64,000 nucleotides of DNA, taken from the NCBI GenBank assembly GCA_934157035.1, contig CAKPHG010000001.1:124001-188000 (forward strand). Reading direction: 5' to 3'. Below are positions 8,809-18,073 of the stretch, piece by piece (the first letter of the stretch is position 1; each line of letters starts with the position of its first letter). A program made the translations under genes and the position numbers. Under the pieces are notes generated by a model that did no database searches, was not told where the DNA came from, and saw only the letters and a list, made by a program, of their open reading frames with translations. Source of the DNA: an uncultured Clostridia bacterium. GTDB taxonomy: Bacteria; Bacillota; Clostridia; TANB77; CAG-508.

Positions 8809-10692
8809 TTAAACTTTTAAGTCATTCATAAGTTTTAAAGCTTCTTCCTCTATTGTTTTTGCATCTAATCCATATTTTTCTTCTAATTCTTCTACTTTAC
8901 CATGCTCTATAAATGTGTCTGGTAAACCAAATGCTTTAAATTGTACATCACTTTCTTCATTATTACTTATTAATTCTTGTACTTTTGAAGCTAACCCTCC
9001 TATTACAGTGTTGTCTTCTATAGTTATTACTTTCTTTGTTTTTTTGATAGAATTAATTATTGTTTTTTCATCAAATGGCTTTAAGAATCTAACATTTATA
9101 ACTTCCGCTTCTATTTTTTCTTTTTCTAACTTTTCTTTTACTTCTACTGCTTTTGCTACCATTTTTCCAATTGATACTATTGTTATATCTTTTCCGTGTG
9201 CCAATATTTCTGCTTTTCCTAATTCTATTTTTTCCTCTTTTTCAAATTTTATTTTTTTGCTTTCAGTACCACGAGGATAACGTATAACAACTGGTGCTTT
9301 TAAATTTACTGCAAATTCAATCATTTCTTCTAATTCTTTAAAATCTTTTGGCGCCATTATTGTAATATTGGGTATTAAATTAAAAAATGATAAATCAAAT
9401 ATTCCTTGATGTGTCTCTCCGTCTTGACCTACCAACCCCGCTCTATCTACACACATTACTACTGGTAAATTTTGCATACATACATCATGTATTACTTGGT
9501 CAAACGCCCTTTGATAAAAAGACGAATATATTGGCACAACTGGTATAAAACCTTCTTTTGCCATACCTGCAGCCATACATAATGCATGTTGTTCAGCTAT
9601 ACCAACATCAAAAAATCTTTTAGGATATTTTTTCTTAAATTCTTTAAGTCCTGTTCCATCTGCCATAGCAGCTGTAACTGCTACTATCTTTTCATTTTTT
9701 TCCGCTAATTCTACTAATTTTTCTCCAAATACTTGAGAATAATCTTTATCTTTTATTTTTATACTCTTTCCTGTCTTTATATCAAAACTTGATGTTGCAT
9801 GGAAACTATCTGGGTTCTCTTCTGCAAATTTGTATCCTTTTCCTTTTTTAGTTATTATATGTACAACTACTGGTTCCTTTTCTTTTTTAGCCAAGTTCAA
9901 TATCCATTCTACTCTTTCTATATCATGCCCATCTACAGGTCCTAAATATTTAAACCCTAAATCTTCAAAAAACATATTTGGTATTACTAATTGTTTTATA
10001 CTGTATTTAATTTTTCTTGCAAGTTTAATAACAAATGTCCCAAATCCCGGTATTCTTTCTAATACCTTTCTAACAAAATTATTTGATTTTTTATAAAACT
10101 TTTTGGTTCTTATTTTAGTTAAAAATCTAGAAATTCCCCCTACATTTTTTGATATACTCATTTCATTGTCATTTAAAACTACTATTAATCTAGTTTTGCT
10201 ATTTCCAGCATCATCTAATGCTTCTAAAGCCATTCCCCCAGTTAATGCTCCATCACCTATTACTGCTATTACATTATTATCTTCATTTTTTAAATCTCTT
10301 GCTCTTGCCATTCCAAGTGCTGCAGAAATAGATGTACTACTATGTCCTGTATTAAAACAATCATATTCAGACTCTTTTATTTTAGGAAAGCCTGATAAAC
10401 CATTTAATTGCCTTATTGTATCAAATTCATCTTTTCTTCCAGTTAATATTTTATGTACGTAAGTCTGGTGTCCAACATCCCATACAATTTTGTCTTTTGG
10501 CGTATTAAAAGCGCTATGAAGAGCGATTGTAAGTTCTACTACCCCTAAATTTGAGGCTAAATGTCCACCTGTTTTAGAAATAGTATTTATTATTTTGGTT
10601 CTTATTTCATTTGATAACATATCTTTTTCTTTATAACTTAATTTCTTTAAATCGCTAGGACTATTTATTCCGTCTAATAGCTTTTCTGACAT
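8809..10692 (-). CDS. dxs: 1-deoxy-D-xylulose-5-phosphate synthase
   Basis: It condenses pyruvate and glyceraldehyde 3-phosphate to DXP, the first step of the MEP isoprenoid pathway, using thiamine diphosphate. Length (627 residues) and order of domains fit the family. Visible landmarks are the N-terminal HTGHSSTSISAALGMA segment, the ThDP motif GDGALTGGMALEA, the glyceraldehyde-phosphate region VDRAGLVGQDGETHQG and the C-terminal transketolase domain. The start follows TTAAGGAGAAAAAA. ylmH follows closely, suggesting a two-gene transcript. No other MEP gene is in the window. Confidence 0.97.
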   Translation of the reverse strand: MSEKLLDGINSPSDLKKLSYKEKDMLSNEIRTKIINTISKTGGHLASNLGVVELTIALHSAFNTPKDKIVWDVGHQTYVHKILTGRKDEFDTIRQLNGLSGFPKIKESEYDCFNTGHSSTSISAALGMARARDLKNEDNNVIAVIGDGALTGGMALEALDDAGNSKTRLIVVLNDNEMSISKNVGGISRFLTKIRTKKFYKKSNNFVRKVLERIPGFGTFVIKLARKIKYSIKQLVIPNMFFEDLGFKYLGPVDGHDIERVEWILNLAKKEKEPVVVHIITKKGKGYKFAEENPDSFHATSSFDIKTGKSIKIKDKDYSQVFGEKLVELAEKNEKIVAVTAAMADGTGLKEFKKKYPKRFFDVGIAEQHALCMAAGMAKEGFIPVVPIYSSFYQRAFDQVIHDVCMQNLPVVMCVDRAGLVGQDGETHQGIFDLSFFNLIPNITIMAPKDFKELEEMIEFAVNLKAPVVIRYPRGTESKKIKFEKEEKIELGKAEILAHGKDITIVSIGKMVAKAVEVKEKLEKEKIEAEVINVRFLKPFDEKTIINSIKKTKKVITIEDNTVIGGLASKVQELISNNEESDVQFKAFGLPDTFIEHGKVEELEEKYGLDAKTIEEEALKLMNDLKV

Positions 10693-10790
10693 TTTTTTCT
10701 CCTTAATTTACACTATTTATTGTTTTTATATTTTAACATACATAATAAAAAAAGTCCAGTTACTAAAGCTTTGTTTCTTTTTTTCACAAA

Positions 10791-10850
10791 AAAAGAATTC
10801 TATATTTCAGTTTTTACTAATAAGTAATCGCTTTTTTCTAGAATTCTTTT
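10791..10850 (-). terminator. Intrinsic terminator after the DUF308 gene
   Basis: The arms AAAAGAATTCTA and TAGAATTCTTTT enclose an inner loop with a second pairing. A T run follows on the minus strand. Confidence 0.75.
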
Positions 10851-10856
10851 CTATAT

Positions 10857-11417
10857 TTACATATTTAAACTATTATAATATTTTTTTACATTTATTAAGA
10901 ATATGATATTTTCTATAATGTCTAATACTGAATATACTAAAATTACAACTCCTATTGTTACAATTATAGTATTTGAATTGAATATAGTATACATTCCACA
11001 TACAAGCATTGCTATAGCTATTATGAAGCTGTAAAGCCATACATTAGAATTTATTACTTTAAATTTGAAAGATAAATTCATTCTTATTATTGAAATATAT
11101 ATAATCCATAATCCTATTAATATTCTAAATAATGTTCCTATTTGGCTACTGTATGCTATTGTCACAATTCCTAATATTATAGCAATTATTCCATAGGCAA
11201 TATCATAATTATATAAACTATATTTTCCTTTATTTGCTAAATAACTAATAACTTTATATATTCCTATTATTATAAACATTGCTCCTAAAATATAAGAAAC
11301 TACCTTTACTGTCCCTTCTGGCTCTTTTATTAAAACCATACCAAGTATTGCAAATATAACTGACATTATTAGTGAGTTCCACCCAGTCTTTTTAAATATT
11401 TTTTCAAGATATTCCAT
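10857..11417 (-). CDS. DUF308 (HdeD-like) integral membrane protein
   Basis: A 186-residue protein with six predicted membrane segments in three hairpins, which is the DUF308/HdeD layout; glycine-rich turns such as LGAMFIIIGIYKVISY and LGIVTIAY repeat through the protein. HdeD-like proteins are linked to acid or stress tolerance in some bacteria, but the role here is unknown. The ATG at 11417 has GGGAGGAA 8 bases upstream; the longer ORF start at 11450 has none. It is divergent from the VWA gene with about 200 bases between them. Confidence 0.82.
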   Translation of the reverse strand: MEYLEKIFKKTGWNSLIMSVIFAILGMVLIKEPEGTVKVVSYILGAMFIIIGIYKVISYLANKGKYSLYNYDIAYGIIAIILGIVTIAYSSQIGTLFRILIGLWIIYISIIRMNLSFKFKVINSNVWLYSFIIAIAMLVCGMYTIFNSNTIIVTIGVVILVYSVLDIIENIIFLINVKKYYNSLNM

Positions 11418-11542
11418 ATATATTATTCCTCCCTTATCTATTTTTTTCAATATATCATATTTTTATGAACAAAGTGTGAATTTTGTTTAATTATTTTTAT
11501 TTTTATCAAATATTACATTTTTATGTCTTTTTTATAAATTTA

Positions 11543-11572
11543 TTGAATTTTTAATATTGGTTATACTATAAT
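11543..11572 (+). promoter_or_regulatory. Sigma-A type promoter for the VWA protein gene
   Basis: TTGAAT (11543-11548), an 18-base spacer and TATAAT (11567-11572) lie about 40 bases before the start codon. Confidence 0.65.
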
Positions 11573-11613
11573 AATGATATATCAAATTATAATGTATGAA
11601 AGGAAGATTTTTA

Positions 11614-12981
11614 ATGAAAAAATTAAACAAAATATTAGCTTTATTTTTTATTTTAATTTTAATTTTAACTTTATCAACTATTTCTCTTGGTGCTACTAGT
11701 AACTCTAAAGATCTAAAACTAGAAATTGTTGAAAATAATATTTGTAAAATTAATATTAAAGAATCTGCTATTTTTGAAAAGAAGATTTCTAAATATGATT
11801 TAGAAAAGAAAGAATTAACAATGCAATTACAAATTTCAAATATTGCTAAAGCTCCTCTAGCAGATCCTACTGAAATTTTCTTAGTTATAGATACTTCAGA
11901 TAGTATGAAAAGGGAAGTTTCTACTGGAGTTACTAGAATGCAAGCTATAACAGATGCTGCTTCTAAACTTTCTACTGAGCTTTTAAAAAACGAAAATGTT
12001 AAAATAGGTATTGTTACTTTTTCTACAAGTGACAATTTTGGTACAATAGCTGATGCAAAGTTAAAAACAACTTTAACATCTTCAAGTTCTGACATTTCTT
12101 CTATTATAAGTGCTATCACTTACGATGGAAATGGTCAAACAAATATTGATGCAGGTATTACACTTGCAAGTCAAAACTTTTCAAGTACTTGTGAAAACAA
12201 ATATATTTTATTATTAACAGATGGCGTTCCAAATTATTCTATAGGTAAATCTACTTTTGAATACTCTGGAACTACAGCTACAAATACAAAAGCTAAATTA
12301 GAAAAAATTACTAAAACAGATAAAATAAATCTTATATCTGTAATGACAGGTGTAGAATCTAATGTTGAAAATCCTGAAACAGGCAAAACATATAAAGAAC
12401 TTGCAGAAGAAATATTTGGAACTTTTGAAAAACCAAACTACGGTAAATTTTACTATATTCCTGATTCAGAAATAGAAAAAACTATATCTGAAGATATCCT
12501 TAAAGATATTACTACTAAAAATAATGGTATTTTAACAGATATTAAAATTTATGACTACTTTCCACAAGAAATAGTAGATAACTTTGATTTTGAATATGTA
12601 AGTTCTCCAAATTTAGGAACTGTATCAGCTTCTATAGATTTACAAAATAATTGTATTGTATGGAGTATAGATGAACTTTCTTATGGTCAAGTTGCTACAC
12701 TTTCTTATAAATTGACTGTAAAAGAAAATGTAAATTCTGATATAATTAATGTTATTTTAAAAACAAATGAAAAAGTAGATATAATAACTAAAGAGATTCC
12801 TGAACCTGTAACTTCAGATGTCTCACCAAAAATAAAGTTAACTGGAGACACTACTAAAGCACCTGACAAAATTCCTCAAACTGGTTTATCTAATACAATT
12901 TATGTTGTTTTAGGTATTTCTATAATTGCTTTAGTTTATACAGTAATTAAACTTTATACTTTGAAAAGAAATGTAAAATAA
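11614..12981 (+). CDS. Secreted VWA-domain surface protein with a sortase-like C-terminus
   Basis: The 455-residue protein has an N-terminal signal peptide (basic KKLNK, then about 20 hydrophobic residues and an LGATS cleavage-like site). A von Willebrand A domain follows with the metal-binding MIDAS motif DTSDS near residues 93-97 and later T and D ligands (GNGQTNID, LLTDGVP). A pilin-like beta domain follows (about 310-400). The C-terminus has IPQTG, a hydrophobic span and KLYTLKRNVK, the layout of a sortase-sorted wall protein, though the motif is IPxTG rather than LPxTG. The start at 11614 is preceded by AAAGGAAGATTTTTA. No sortase gene is nearby. Likely role: adhesion or pilus tip; function inferred only. 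Confidence 0.88.
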   Translation: MKKLNKILALFFILILILTLSTISLGATSNSKDLKLEIVENNICKINIKESAIFEKKISKYDLEKKELTMQLQISNIAKAPLADPTEIFLVIDTSDSMKREVSTGVTRMQAITDAASKLSTELLKNENVKIGIVTFSTSDNFGTIADAKLKTTLTSSSSDISSIISAITYDGNGQTNIDAGITLASQNFSSTCENKYILLLTDGVPNYSIGKSTFEYSGTTATNTKAKLEKITKTDKINLISVMTGVESNVENPETGKTYKELAEEIFGTFEKPNYGKFYYIPDSEIEKTISEDILKDITTKNNGILTDIKIYDYFPQEIVDNFDFEYVSSPNLGTVSASIDLQNNCIVWSIDELSYGQVATLSYKLTVKENVNSDIINVILKTNEKVDIITKEIPEPVTSDVSPKIKLTGDTTKAPDKIPQTGLSNTIYVVLGISIIALVYTVIKLYTLKRNVK

Positions 12982-12993
12982 TTAGATTTATTT

Positions 12994-13032
12994 AAAGAAG
13001 ACATATAATAAAATTATATGTCTTCTTTTTTT
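12994..13032 (+). terminator. Convergent terminator between the VWA gene and eno
   Basis: A perfect stem (AAGAAGACATATAAT / ATTATATGTCTTCTT) with an AAA loop and T run on the plus strand. It overlaps the eno stop and may work in both directions. Confidence 0.88.
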
Positions 13033-14290
13033 ATATTTCTTCTTCAATATTTAATAATCTATTATACTTGGCAATCCTATCTGTTCTACATGGTGCTCCT
13101 GTTTTTATTTGTCCTACATTTGTTGCAACTGCAACATCTGCAATAGTAGTATCTTCTGTTTCACCTGATCTGTGGGAAACTATTGCTGTATATCCATGTT
13201 TTTTTGCAAGTTCTATTGCATCTAATGTTTCTGTTATCGTTCCTATTTGATTTGGTTTAATTAGTATACTATTTGCAACATTATTCTCTATACCTTTTCT
13301 AAGTCTTTTTACATTAGTTACAAATAAATCATCTCCTACTAATTGTACTTTTTTGCCTAATTTATTTGTCAATTCTCTCCAACCATCCCAATCTTCTTCT
13401 GCTAACCCATCTTCTATTGATATTATTGGATATCTATTTACTAATTCTTCTAAATATTGTACCATCTCTTGTTCTGTTTTAAATATATCTGTTTTCCAAA
13501 AATAATATCCGTTTTTTCCAATTTTTTTTGCTTCTTCATACATTTCTGTACTTGCTATATCTAAACTAAGTGCAACATCTATTCCTGGAACATAGCCTGC
13601 TTTTGTGATTGCTTCTACTATTAATTCTAAGGCTTCTTCTTCATTTTTTAAATTTGGTGCAAAACCGCCTTCATCTCCTACTGCTACACTATAGCCTTTT
13701 TGTTTTAATACTTTTTTTAACGTATGATATACCTTTACTCCTATTTCTAATTTTTCTCTAAATGTCTTTTTTCCTATTGGCATAATCATAAATTCTTGAA
13801 TACTTATATTATTGTCTGAATGTTTTCCACCATTTAATATATTCATCATTGGAGTTGGTAATTTTTTTGCATTTACTCCACCTAAGTATTTATATAAACT
13901 CATTCCTAAAGAATTCGCTGCAGCCTTTGCACATGCAATAGATACTCCCAGTGTTGCATTTGCTCCTAAGTTTCCTTTATTTTCTGTTCCATCTAAACTT
14001 ATTAAAGTTTGATCTATTTTTGTTTGATCATAAACATTTGTATCTAATAATGCTTTTGATATTTTTTTATTTACATTGTAGACTGCTTTTGTTACTCCTT
14101 TTCCCATTAATCTTTCTTCATTATCTCTTAATTCTATAGCTTCAAAGCTTCCAGTAGAAGCCCCTGAAGGAACCATAGCCACTCCTGTAAATCCTCCATC
14201 TGTTACAACTTCCACTTGTACAGTAGGATTTCCTCTTGAGTCAAATACTTCTATTGCATGCACACTTTTTATTGCTAAGTAATCTTTCAT
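13031..14290 (-). CDS. eno: Enolase
   Basis: Enolase interconverts 2-phosphoglycerate and phosphoenolpyruvate in glycolysis and needs Mg2+. The 419 residues include the N-terminal substrate motif SGASTGSFEA, the metal-binding SIEDGLAEEDWDGW, the catalytic lysine segment ILIKPNQIGT and the signature VSHRSGETEDTTIADVAV. The start follows TAAGGAGGTAAGAGAAA. It lies about 6 kb from the other lower-glycolysis genes and has its own leader, so it is transcribed separately. No odd residues were seen. Confidence 0.98.
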   Translation of the reverse strand: MKDYLAIKSVHAIEVFDSRGNPTVQVEVVTDGGFTGVAMVPSGASTGSFEAIELRDNEERLMGKGVTKAVYNVNKKISKALLDTNVYDQTKIDQTLISLDGTENKGNLGANATLGVSIACAKAAANSLGMSLYKYLGGVNAKKLPTPMMNILNGGKHSDNNISIQEFMIMPIGKKTFREKLEIGVKVYHTLKKVLKQKGYSVAVGDEGGFAPNLKNEEEALELIVEAITKAGYVPGIDVALSLDIASTEMYEEAKKIGKNGYYFWKTDIFKTEQEMVQYLEELVNRYPIISIEDGLAEEDWDGWRELTNKLGKKVQLVGDDLFVTNVKRLRKGIENNVANSILIKPNQIGTITETLDAIELAKKHGYTAIVSHRSGETEDTTIADVAVATNVGQIKTGAPCRTDRIAKYNRLLNIEEEI

Positions 14291-14393
14291 TTTCTCTTAC
14301 CTCCTTAGAAATATTATTCACAATTAATACCAATATATTCATAAGTTCTCTCTTGTTTTTTCTTTTCATTTGTGCTATTATAATTTTGTACAT

Positions 14394-14557
14394 AAGCTAC
14401 TCGTGACTATTTTTTTAATTTATTGGGGTATCGCCAAGCTGATGTGGCTGTTCGAACGTATGTGAGTTACAGCATCAGTATGCAGCGAGCAAAGCGAGTC
14501 GCTGGTAAGTAAAGCTACTCGTGACTATTTTTTAAATTTATTGGGGTATCGCCAAGC
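14394..14557 (+). repeat. Direct repeat of the tRNA-Gln upstream region and 5' half
   Basis: Two 46-base copies (14394-14439 and 14512-14557) match at 45 positions. Each spans an upstream segment (from AAGCTACTCGTGACTAT) and the first 16 bases of the tRNA. Only the second copy continues as a full tRNA. The 72 bases between them are GC-richer and hold two inverted repeats: CTGATG / CATCAG (14439-14478) and CAGCGA / TCGCTG (14483-14504). The first copy is thus a truncated tRNA-Gln relic or one end of a small insertion. Confidence 0.85.
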
Positions 14558-14616
14558 GGTAAGGCATCGGACTCTGACTCCGACATTCCTGTGTTCGAAT
14601 CACAGTACCCCAGCCA
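14542..14616 (+). tRNA. tRNA-Gln (CTG anticodon)
   Basis: The gene has a 7-base acceptor stem (TGGGGTA with TACCCCA), D-arm GCCAAGCGGTAAGGC, anticodon stem-loop CGGACTCTGACTCCG with CTG, T-arm with TTCGAAT and an encoded CCA end (14614-14616). It resembles Firmicute tRNA-Gln throughout. CTG reads only CAG, so another tRNA-Gln for CAA must exist elsewhere. A possible -10 element TATAAT is at 14379-14384. Confidence 0.95.
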
Positions 14617-14720
14617 AAACTTTAATATAAGAACAATAGTTATTCTTATATAATTATAATAGTTAAACGAATTCTGTAATATACAAACACTTTTTATTAC
14701 AGAATAAAAACAAAAAATTA

Positions 14721-14755
14721 CAAAGTAAATATAATTAATTTACTTTGCATTTTTT
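14721..14755 (+). terminator. Terminator between tRNA-Gln and the 97-residue gene
   Basis: The arms CAAAGTAAAT and ATTTACTTTG are followed by a T run on the plus strand. A T run also follows in the other direction, so it can serve both convergent genes. Confidence 0.8.
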
Positions 14756-14759
14756 TATT

Positions 14760-15053
14760 TTAACCTATTTTCTTTCCTTGTAATTTAAATTCGCCCATAT
14801 TTGTCTTAGCATAAATATTTAATATGTTCTGTGTTAATTGTCCCATTATTTCGTATTGTATGTTTAATGCACTATTTTTTATATTTCCTTTAAAATAACA
14901 TTGATTTCCTTTTACTCTTCCTCCTGTCAAAGTGTTTTTGCCTCCCATTATTTCTAATACCCCATCTATATTTTCTCCATTTGTTTTTAAAGTAACTTTT
15001 CCGTTCATTGCCCCCATAGGTGTATTTAATTTTATTTCATAAATTCCATCCAT
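14760..15053 (-). CDS. Hypothetical small protein, 97 aa
   Basis: Unrecognised. The sequence alternates polar and hydrophobic residues with many glycines (TPMGAMNGKVTLKTNG, TGGRVKGNQCYFKGNIKN), which suggests an all-beta barrel or sandwich. There is no signal peptide or membrane span. AGGAGGTAATGTAAAAA lies just before the start. It is followed by a bidirectional terminator and preceded by a metallopeptidase gene on the same strand (gap about 60 bases). The nature of its ligand or partner cannot be told from the sequence. Confidence 0.8.
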   Translation of the reverse strand: MDGIYEIKLNTPMGAMNGKVTLKTNGENIDGVLEIMGGKNTLTGGRVKGNQCYFKGNIKNSALNIQYEIMGQLTQNILNIYAKTNMGEFKLQGKKIG

Positions 15054-15113
15054 TTTTTACATTACCTCCTTATTAATTATATTCATTTAATAAGTAATGT
15101 TGAATAAAAAATT

Positions 15114-15812
15114 TTAATATGTTATTCCTTTTAATTCATTATCTTTTTCTTCATAGTTTGGCATATATGTCTTTAACATATTATAGAAAGATTTTGTATG
15201 ATTTTTATATTTTAAATGGCAAAATTCATGTAATATAATATAATCTATTGTTTCTTTTGAATACATTGCTATACTTGGATTAATTGTTATTTTTTCATTT
15301 ATACATTTTGCCATTATCTTATCCATTTTTACCAATTCGTAATCTTCTGGAGCAAACCCTAACATAATTCTTGTTTTCTCCATTGCTCTTTCTATCTCTT
15401 TTTCCGCTATTTTTTCGTACATTTTATTCATTAATGTATTTACTATATCTGAGCTTTCAATTTTTTTAAACTTTATAGGCAAAATAACTTGTATTTGATT
15501 ATTTACAAAATTTAAACTTGGAAAATCTATTTTTTTATAACTAATAACTATGTCGTAATCATTTCCTAATACTTTAACAGTTTTCAATTTTGTATAAATG
15601 TTTTTTTGTTCACATGCTATTTCATATTCTTTTATTTTGTTTAAAATCCATTGTCTCTTTTCTTCAACTACTCTTTGAATTTGACTACTTGTAATATACC
15701 AAGGAGCATTAATGACTACTTCTCCGTTTTGTACTGATATGCATAAATCTCTTGTTGATTCCTTATTAACTGTATATGTTATAATATTGTTTTTGTTTGA
15801 AAAAATATTCAT
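15114..15812 (-). CDS. YgjP-like (DUF45) zinc metallopeptidase family protein
   Basis: This 232-residue protein carries the zinc-binding HEFCH motif near residues 196-200 (YIILHEFCHLKYKNHTKSFY), with a further His downstream, as in the YgjP/WLM group of predicted metal-dependent hydrolases. The N-terminal 100 residues form the typical beta-rich domain with the VVINAPWYITSSQIQRVVEEKRQWI segment. No membrane span is present, so it should be cytoplasmic. Its substrate is unknown. The start follows CTAAGGAGTGGTTTAA. It sits between two unlinked membrane or small-protein genes. Confidence 0.88.
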   Translation of the reverse strand: MNIFSNKNNIITYTVNKESTRDLCISVQNGEVVINAPWYITSSQIQRVVEEKRQWILNKIKEYEIACEQKNIYTKLKTVKVLGNDYDIVISYKKIDFPSLNFVNNQIQVILPIKFKKIESSDIVNTLMNKMYEKIAEKEIERAMEKTRIMLGFAPEDYELVKMDKIMAKCINEKITINPSIAMYSKETIDYIILHEFCHLKYKNHTKSFYNMLKTYMPNYEEKDNELKGITY

Positions 15813-16017
15813 TTAAACCACTCCTTAGTAAAATTTTGTTTTACAAATTCTTGTTCGCTTTTGTTGAACATATTTTATATTTTATTTTTAAGTTTGTCAA
15901 TAGTTTTTTAAAATATTTTTCAAATTTTTGTTCGTATTTTTTATGTTGTTGTAAATGCCTATTTTACAGCATTGTTTTATTATACCTGTTATGTTCTTTT
16001 TTAAAATTTATATATAA

Positions 16018-16080
16018 AAATACACTTATTTATTTTTAATAAAATACTTTTTATTGTATTTAAAATAAATAAGTGTATTT
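16018..16080 (-). terminator. Long hairpin terminator after the TVP38-family gene
   Basis: The arms AAATACACTTATT and AATAAGTGTATTT enclose a large AT loop with inner pairing. The minus strand then runs into TTTTTATA. It sits 22 bases past the stop codon. Confidence 0.7.
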
Positions 16081-16101
16081 CTAAATTTTTATTTATATTA
16101 A

Positions 16102-16821
16102 TTATTTTATTGCCCTTAATGCTTCTTTTGTTTCTTTATTCTTATCAAAAACATTTATAATTATTAAGAATATTGCTGTAATTACAAAAGTAATTGCATA
16201 TACTATAATTGTTGTCTTTATATCTCCTACTGCTAGCTTTGCACCTGCTATTGTTGACGAAATTACAGATGGAAATCTTGCAAATGTAGATATTAGTATA
16301 AACCTTGATGGTTTTATTGGAAGTAATCCTCCTATATATACTAACAAATCTTTTGGTGTTCCTGGTATAAAAAATAATATTGTCATTATTGTTTCTACTT
16401 TTCTAGGATCTTTTAAGATTTTACTATTTTCTATTTTGTCTACTTTTTCTTTACTAAATGTGTCTTCTACAAATTTTCTTCCATATTTCTTTACTGTAAA
16501 AAATATTATTGTTGTTGTTATAAATACAGATACTGTTATAAAAATAGTTCCTCCTATGCTTCCATAGCACATTCCTGCAAGTATCTCTAACGGTTCCCCT
16601 GGTATTACTACAAAAAATATCTGTGCGACTTCTAATCCAAATAGTATTAAAAATCCTAAAATTCCTAAATTATTTATTTTTTCTTTAAAAGCTAATTGCC
16701 CTTCTTTTGTTGATATATCTTTCATTATTGGTGCTAAATAAATTATAGCTAATATGAATATTATTGCTACTATTGATAGTACTATATAGTTTATAATTCT
16801 CTTTTTCTTTTTTTCTTGCAT
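16102..16821 (-). CDS. TVP38/TMEM64-family membrane protein (VTT domain)
   Basis: A 239-residue integral membrane protein with about five or six hydrophobic segments. The conserved VTT (SNARE-associated/DedA-like) landmarks are present: VVIPGEPLEILAGMCYG after the second segment, and LFFIPGTPKDLLVYIGGLLP with ARFPSVISSTIAG later. Members of this superfamily are linked to lipid scrambling or transport and membrane homeostasis; the exact substrate here is unknown. The start follows TAAGGAGAAACAAA. It is flanked by its own terminator and appears monocistronic. Confidence 0.9.
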   Translation of the reverse strand: MQEKKKKRIINYIVLSIVAIIFILAIIYLAPIMKDISTKEGQLAFKEKINNLGILGFLILFGLEVAQIFFVVIPGEPLEILAGMCYGSIGGTIFITVSVFITTTIIFFTVKKYGRKFVEDTFSKEKVDKIENSKILKDPRKVETIMTILFFIPGTPKDLLVYIGGLLPIKPSRFILISTFARFPSVISSTIAGAKLAVGDIKTTIIVYAITFVITAIFLIIINVFDKNKETKEALRAIK

Positions 16822-16987
16822 TTTGTTTCTCCTTATGAAAATTCTTATATATTATACTATAAATATTTTAATTTGTACAATAATTTTTGCGTATGTTCAT
16901 ATTTTGGTGAATTATTATTCTTAAATTTTGATTTAAGTCATATTTATATAGTGCAGAAATTCTTTATCCAAAAAACTTCTCCACTAT

Positions 16988-17020
16988 AAAAAATTGCCAG
17001 ATTTATTTTCCGGCAATTTT
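16988..17020 (-). terminator. Terminator after the GGGtGRT gene
   Basis: The arms AAATTGCCGG and CTGGCAATTT (one mismatch) are followed by TTTTTT on the minus strand, about 30 bases past the stop codon. Confidence 0.85.
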
Positions 17021-17051
17021 ATATATTTTTTATAAAATTTTCTAAAGCTCT

Positions 17052-18050
17052 TTATTTCATAGCTTCTTCTACTGCTACTGCAACTGCTACTGTTGCACCA
17101 ACCATTGGGTTGTTACCCATTCCTATTAATCCCATCATTTCTACGTGAGCTGGAACTGAAGAACTTCCTGCGAATTGTGCATCTGAATGCATTCTTCCCA
17201 TTGTATCTGTCATACCATAAGAAGCTGGTCCTGCTGCCATATTGTCTGGGTGTAATGTTCTACCTGTTCCTCCACCTGAAGCAACAGAGAAGTATTTTTT
17301 ACCTGCTTCTAATCTTTCTTTTTTGTATGTACCTGCAACTGGATGTTGGAATCTTGTTGGGTTTGTTGAGTTACCTGTTATAGAAACATCAACATCTTCT
17401 AACCACATTATTGCTACACCTTCTCTAACATCATTTGCACCATAGCATCTAACTTTTGCTCTTTCTCCATTTGAGTAAGCTATTTCTTCTACTACTTTTA
17501 CTTTTCCTGTGAAGAAATCAAAGTCTGTTTTTACATACGTAAATCCATTTATTCTTGAAATTACTTGTGCTGCATCTTTTCCTAATCCATTTAATATAAC
17601 TCTTAATGGCTCTTTTCTAACTTTGTTTGCAGATTTTGCAATACCAATCGCACCTTCTGCTGCTGCAAAGCTCTCGTGTCCTGCTAAAAATGCAAAACAT
17701 TTTGTTTCTTCGCTTAAAAGCATTGATGCTAAGTTTCCATGTCCTAAACCTACTTTTCTGTCGTCTGCAACTGAGCCTGGTATACAAAATGCTTGTAAAC
17801 CTTCTCCTATTGCTTTTGCTGCTTCATGAGCTTTTGTGCAACCTTTTTTTATTGCTATTGCTGCACCTAATGTATATGCCCAACAAGCATTTTCAAAACA
17901 TATTGTTTGTACTCCTCTTGTTATTTCGTATGGATTAAATCCTTTGTCTGTGCATATTTTTAATGCATCGTCAAAATCTTTTATTCCGTATTTTTCCATT
18001 ACTGGTTTAATTTGATCTATTCTTCTTTCATAACTTTCAAATAATGCCAT
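17052..18050 (-). CDS. GGGtGRT protein (conserved clostridial protein of unknown function)
   Basis: The 332-residue protein carries the signature GGGTGRT at about residues 259-265 (SVASGGGTGRTLHPD). The protein is alanine/glycine-rich and well conserved, with a KYGIKDFDDALKIC N-terminus and a C-terminal glycine/valine-rich tail. No membrane span is seen. It is named for the motif; its activity is not known. It lies 23 bases after a NifU-like gene, and that pairing is typical of the family, which implies a role in iron-sulfur or redox metabolism. The start follows TTAGGAGGTAATAAAG, and the GC content is higher than in the neighbours, as expected of a highly expressed gene. Confidence 0.92.
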   Translation of the reverse strand: MALFESYERRIDQIKPVMEKYGIKDFDDALKICTDKGFNPYEITRGVQTICFENACWAYTLGAAIAIKKGCTKAHEAAKAIGEGLQAFCIPGSVADDRKVGLGHGNLASMLLSEETKCFAFLAGHESFAAAEGAIGIAKSANKVRKEPLRVILNGLGKDAAQVISRINGFTYVKTDFDFFTGKVKVVEEIAYSNGERAKVRCYGANDVREGVAIMWLEDVDVSITGNSTNPTRFQHPVAGTYKKERLEAGKKYFSVASGGGTGRTLHPDNMAAGPASYGMTDTMGRMHSDAQFAGSSSVPAHVEMMGLIGMGNNPMVGATVAVAVAVEEAMK

Positions 18051-18073
18051 CTTTATTACCTCCTAAAATTTTT

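Noticed and set aside
11532..12119. Minus-strand ORF opposite the VWA gene
   Set aside because: The plus-strand gene has a promoter, a ribosome-binding site, a signal peptide and a MIDAS motif; the opposite ORF has none of these.
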